This document shows positions 61,328 to 64,000 of a stretch of 64,000 nucleotides of DNA, piece after piece. Every line of letters starts with the position of its first letter. The first letter of the stretch is position 1. Under the pieces are notes generated by a model. That model saw only the letters and a list, made by a program, of their open reading frames with translations, made no database searches and was not told the origin of the DNA. Origin of the DNA: Acidobacteriaceae bacterium (lineage in GTDB: Bacteria > Acidobacteriota > Terriglobia > Terriglobales > Acidobacteriaceae). The stretch covers positions 1 through 64,000 of the forward strand of contig JANYBT010000158.1 in assembly GCA_025360645.1 (NCBI GenBank), given 5' to 3'. The translations under genes and the position numbers were made by a program.

Positions 61328-62149
61328 ATGGGACTCTCTTTTTCCGCGATTGTAATTATCGTAGTTGCCATTTACTTGTTGAGCTCGATCAAGATTCTGG
61401 CCGAGTATGAACGCGGCGTCATTTTCCGCCTGGGCCACCTGCTCAAAAAGGAAAAAGGCCCCGGCGTCATCTTGGTCTTTGCTCCAATCGACCGCATGGT
61501 GCGCATTTCCCTCCGCCAGGAAGCCCTTGAAGTGCCTCCGCAAGACATCATCACCCGCGACAACGTCACCCTGAAAGTCAATGCCGTCATCTTCCTTCGC
61601 GTCATTGATCCCAACAAGGCCGTCGTCGAAGTCTCCAACTACGTGTACCAGACCTCGCAGTTCGCCCAGACCACCTTGCGTTCCGTCCTCGGCGAGCAGG
61701 AACTTGACGAACTTCTGTCCCATCGCGAAAAGATCAACCTCCGCCTGCAGAGCATTCTCGATACCCACACTGCTCCCTGGGGCGTCAAAGTCTCCAACGT
61801 GGAAGTCAAGCAAGTGGACATGCCCGAGAGCATGTTGCGCGCCATGGCCAAACAAGCCGAGGCCGAACGCGAAAAGCGTTCCAAGATCATTCACGCCGAA
61901 GGCGAGTTCTCCGCCGCGCAACGTCTGGTCGATGCCGCCACCCTGCTGGCCACCGAACCCGTCAGCGTTCAGTTGCGCTACCTGCAGACCCTCACCGAAA
62001 TCGGGGTTGAAAAAAACACCACCGTGGTCTTCCCCGTCCCAGTCGATTTCTTCAGCGGCATGCAACGAATGTTATCCGGCCCCGCAGCACCCGCGGCAGC
62101 TCCTGCAAAAACCGCTGCACCGCCGCCGCCGCCCCAACCCATTCCGTAG
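61328..62149 (+). CDS. Slipin/stomatin-like SPFH membrane protein
   Basis: This 273-residue protein has one N-terminal membrane segment ([16 protein letters not shown]) and an SPFH domain starting [12 protein letters not shown], with [17 protein letters not shown] marking the end. A Pro/Ala-rich tail ([18 protein letters not shown]) follows. Slipins organise membrane domains and are often paired with an NfeD protease, which is absent here. GGAGG lies 7 nt before the ATG. A SPOR-domain gene follows 13 nt later and shares its transcript. Confidence 0.92.
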   Translation: MGLSFSAIVIIVVAIYLLSSIKILAEYERGVIFRLGHLLKKEKGPGVILVFAPIDRMVRISLRQEALEVPPQDIITRDNVTLKVNAVIFLRVIDPNKAVVEVSNYVYQTSQFAQTTLRSVLGEQELDELLSHREKINLRLQSILDTHTAPWGVKVSNVEVKQVDMPESMLRAMAKQAEAEREKRSKIIHAEGEFSAAQRLVDAATLLATEPVSVQLRYLQTLTEIGVEKNTTVVFPVPVDFFSGMQRMLSGPAAPAAAPAKTAAPPPPPQPIP

Positions 62150-62162
62150 GAGGCAACCAGAG

Positions 62163-62771
62163 ATGAACGACTCACCCGACACCGAAATCACGGTCAGCAC
62201 TGGCAAGATGCTCATGGTCTTCTTTGCCTTTGTCGTGGTCTGCGCCCTGTTCTTTGGCATGGGCTTCACCCTGGGCAAGAACGCCACCGTCTCGGCCTCC
62301 ACCACCGCGTCCGTTCCAGCAGCCTCCGCCACCGACAAGACCGCCGCCGATTCCGCATCCGAGCCGCCGCTCACCTTCTACAAGACGGTCGAACAGAAAG
62401 ACGCCAACGCCAAGCTTACCCAGCCCGACCTCCCGTCCTCTGAGTCGCCGGCTCCGTCCACTCAGCCGCATCCCGAAATCGCGCGCGCCACCACTCCCGC
62501 GCCTGCGCCTGCCCCATCCACTGCGGCCCCAACGCCAACCGCGGCCGCCCCCAGCGGAATCGTCGTCCAGGTCGCTGCCGTCACCCGCTCGGAAGACGCC
62601 GCCGCTCTCGCCAACGCTCTCAAGCGCAAGGACTACGGCGCTTTTGTCGCCAGCGTCCCCACCGACAAGCTGTTTCGCGTTCAAATCGGCCCCTTCTCCG
62701 ACCTGAAAGCCGCCGAGGCCACCAAGAACAAGCTGGTCAGCGATGGCTACAATTCGATCGTGAAGAAGTAA
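62163..62771 (+). CDS. SPOR-domain membrane protein
   Basis: This 202-residue protein has a short cytoplasmic start and one membrane helix (MVFFAFVVVCALFFGMGF). A Pro/Ala/Thr-rich periplasmic linker and a C-terminal SPOR domain (GIVVQVAAVTRSEDAAALA through VQIGPFSDLKAAEAT) follow. SPOR domains bind denuded peptidoglycan at division sites. The ribosome site AGGAGG overlaps the slipin stop, implying coupling. It could be an FtsN-like divisome factor, but sequence alone does not prove it. Confidence 0.87.
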   Translation: MNDSPDTEITVSTGKMLMVFFAFVVVCALFFGMGFTLGKNATVSASTTASVPAASATDKTAADSASEPPLTFYKTVEQKDANAKLTQPDLPSSESPAPSTQPHPEIARATTPAPAPAPSTAAPTPTAAAPSGIVVQVAAVTRSEDAAALANALKRKDYGAFVASVPTDKLFRVQIGPFSDLKAAEATKNKLVSDGYNSIVKK

Positions 62772-62807
62772 CCCGCGATTCAGTCCCGGCCCGCGCAGCA
62801 CGCCTCT

Positions 62808-62845
62808 ACATTGACATCCATCAATGTTCGCGGCACACTACTGCT
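62808..62845 (+). promoter_or_regulatory. Operator and promoter of the ArsR-type gene
   Basis: ACATTGA and TCAATGT form a perfect 7-bp inverted repeat with a 6-nt spacer at 62808-62827. A consensus TTGACA (-35) lies within it, and CACACT follows at 17 nt. CACACT ends 6 nt before the ATG, so transcription should start at the initiation codon. A bound repressor would block the -35, the classic autoregulatory layout. Confidence 0.65.
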
Positions 62846-63148
62846 ATGACCAAACCCGAAGCCGCCTTCGACCTTGTTCTCCACGCCGTCGCCGATCCGA
62901 TCCGCCGCCGCATCCTGCAGTCTCTGAAGGAAAAAAATGCCGGCCTGTTGGAAACCGAAACCGGCCTGTGCGCCCTTGATATCGAAGAGCGTGTTCGGCT
63001 CGCCCAGTCCACCGTCTCGCACCACATGGCTGTGTTACGCAAAGCAGGTTTAGTGGTAGTGAAAAAACGCGGCCTCTACCGCCTCTATCACCGCGACGAA
63101 AAAGCCATCGCACAATTGCTGCGCGACCTCAATCATCGTCTCTCGTAG
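62846..63148 (+). CDS. ArsR-family winged-helix regulator
   Basis: This 100-residue ArsR/SmtB-like regulator has the HTH region DPIRRRILQSL then RLAQSTVSHHMAVLRKAGLV, and a wing (KKRGLYRLY). The typical metal-binding CxC of arsenic sensors is absent; its one Cys is in GLCALD, so the signal may not be a metal. No ribosome site precedes the ATG. The inverted repeat overlapping its promoter suggests self-repression. It lies between the SPOR gene and a convergent secreted-protein gene, with no resistance gene beside it. Confidence 0.88.
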   Translation: MTKPEAAFDLVLHAVADPIRRRILQSLKEKNAGLLETETGLCALDIEERVRLAQSTVSHHMAVLRKAGLVVVKKRGLYRLYHRDEKAIAQLLRDLNHRLS

Positions 63149-63182
63149 CTACGGGCTGCCCTCGTCGCTTGCTCTCCGCCCC

Positions 63183-63719
63183 TCACTTCTTCTTCAGCAC
63201 CGGATCCGCCACCTTGCCCGCAACCTCGCTCGCCGCCGCCACAAAGCTCTCCGTCAACGGCTTCCCTTCCGCCGCCACCACCGTCCCTTCCACGATGGCT
63301 TTCTGGCCCCCCTTCTTGAACAGCGCATAGTCCCAGACCACCTGCTCCGGCGCAGGTTTCGCTTCGCCTTCCTTGGCGTCCCGCCGATTCGACCACTTGC
63401 CCAGCGCCACTTCTCCTAACAGCATGTAGTCGCAATGCGCGCGTTCCATCACTTTCAGGTTACGTCCGCTCATATCCAGATGGTCGCCTAGCATCGTCGC
63501 AGAGTAAGAATTCTCCGCATTCACCTTGAGCTTCTGCAGTTCCCCCACGGTCTTCTCTTTCAACTCGTCGGTGAACACCGGCTTGGTGCTGCTGTTGGCA
63601 ATATCCGCCACGCACAGCTTCTTGCCCAAAATCCCCGATGGATGCCCCTTCTCCTGCCCCCACGTCGCCACACTCGCCAGCGCCACTACCCATACCCCTA
63701 CCACCGCAAATCTACGCAT
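63183..63719 (-). CDS. Secreted protein of unknown function
   Basis: This 178-residue protein has a signal peptide (FAVVGVWVVALASVATWGQ). Its mature part contains a FTDELKEKTVGELQKL helix, a VMERAHCDYMLLGEV segment and Lys at the C-terminus. The CDYMLLGEV strand resembles those in lipoprotein or TolB-like assembly proteins, but I do not recognise the family. It sits between the ArsR gene (convergent) and ypdA (same strand, about 53 nt upstream), perhaps sharing a promoter with ypdA. Confidence 0.75.
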   Translation of the reverse strand: MRRFAVVGVWVVALASVATWGQEKGHPSGILGKKLCVADIANSSTKPVFTDELKEKTVGELQKLKVNAENSYSATMLGDHLDMSGRNLKVMERAHCDYMLLGEVALGKWSNRRDAKEGEAKPAPEQVVWDYALFKKGGQKAIVEGTVVAAEGKPLTESFVAAASEVAGKVADPVLKKK

Positions 63720-63771
63720 CTCCCTGTTCCCTCTTGTGCTTGAATTTTTCCCGCACTGCTCTGGCCCGGCC

Positions 63772-64000
63772 TCACTCCTTCAGTTTCGCCTTCAAATCCG
63801 TGGCGATCAGCTTGCCGTGAAACCGCCCGTTCTCAATAAATATCTCGTTCGTCCGCGACCCCGCCACAATGACTCCCGCCACATAAATCCCCGGCGCATT
63901 GCTTTCCAGCGTTTCCGGATCGCAGAACGGTCGGTGCTGCTCCGCCGACAGCTCGATCCCCGCGCCGCGCAGAAAATCGTAATCCGGATGGTATCCGGTC
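63772..64000 (-). CDS. ypdA: Bacillithiol disulfide reductase YpdA (C-terminal part, cut by the window)
   Basis: Seventy-five C-terminal residues are visible. They start TGYHPDYDFLRGAGIEL, run through APGIYVAGVIVAG and end NEIFIENGRFHGKLI. This is the FAD/NADPH-domain end of YpdA, which reduces bacillithiol disulfide or bacilliredoxin with NADPH. It pairs with bshB1 at the opposite end of the window. The N-terminal part lies beyond the window, so the length cannot be checked. Confidence 0.85.
   Translation of the reverse strand, partial: TGYHPDYDFLRGAGIELSAEQHRPFCDPETLESNAPGIYVAGVIVAGSRTNEIFIENGRFHGKLIATDLKAKLKE

Noticed and set aside
1-64000. CRISPR array, prophage or insertion sequence
   Set aside because: No regularly spaced direct repeats, transposase motifs or phage structural genes were seen in the window.

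Overview
The window looks like a high-GC chromosome segment of an acidobacterium (Acidobacteriota, Terriglobia-like). I infer this from gene content rather than a marker gene: bacillithiol genes at both ends (bshB1 left, ypdA right), a choice-of-anchor D repeat protein, a PEP-CTERM protein, a multiheme cytochrome plus Crp/Fnr block, and copies of the TGTCATCCCGAG repeat. No rRNA, tRNA, CRISPR array, transposase or phage gene was seen.

Layout. 0-5.3 kb: crcB tail, DUF190, bshB1, O-methyltransferase, MBL-fold hydrolase, HAD phosphatase, IscU-like scaffold, cobalamin-binding-like protein and NUDIX protein. 5.3-8.5 kb: a large secreted choice-of-anchor D protein. 8.7-34.2 kb: a leftward exopolysaccharide-type locus starting with a NusG-like antiterminator and a Fis-type HTH protein behind a promoter at about 34.46 kb. 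It runs through Wza, Wzz, an XrtA-type ATPase, a BY-kinase-like protein with a degenerate P-loop, then a biosynthetic insert, then a flippase, two sulfotransferases, a GH10 enzyme, a GDP-mannose epimerase-like protein and two glycosyltransferases. The insert holds an acyltransferase, a prolyl-PCP dehydrogenase-like flavoprotein, a prolyl-adenylase-like ligase, a lone carrier protein, a WbaP-type sugar transferase, an A-T NRPS module and a P450-C-A-T-TE fusion. 34.6-37.2 kb: a PEP-CTERM protein and a GH39-like enzyme. 37.4-38.4 kb: a decayed AbiEii-type toxin pair.

38.4-50.7 kb: rlmN, an M16 peptidase, then a redox block (Ric repair protein, three Crp/Fnr-type regulators, an AhbD/NirJ-like radical SAM enzyme, a 7-heme NapC-like protein, an 11-heme/b561 fusion and a hydrogenase maturation protease). 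Upstream of five starts in this block are paired GTGA-N6-TCAC operators whose centres are exactly 22 bp apart, pointing to one Crp/Fnr regulon. 50.6-64 kb: CAP protein, rmuC, DUF1259, chrA, queF, an HlyD-TPR-TolC operon, glmU, slipin, SPOR, ArsR, a secreted unknown and ypdA.

The most unusual system is the NRPS/pyrrole cassette inside a sulfated-glycan export locus that has no visible Wzy polymerase. It may make or attach a proline-derived (pyrrolyl) peptide on a secreted sulfated saccharide. A second recurring feature is a -10-like hexamer about 6 nt before starts that lack a Shine-Dalgarno sequence, suggesting leaderless mRNAs.
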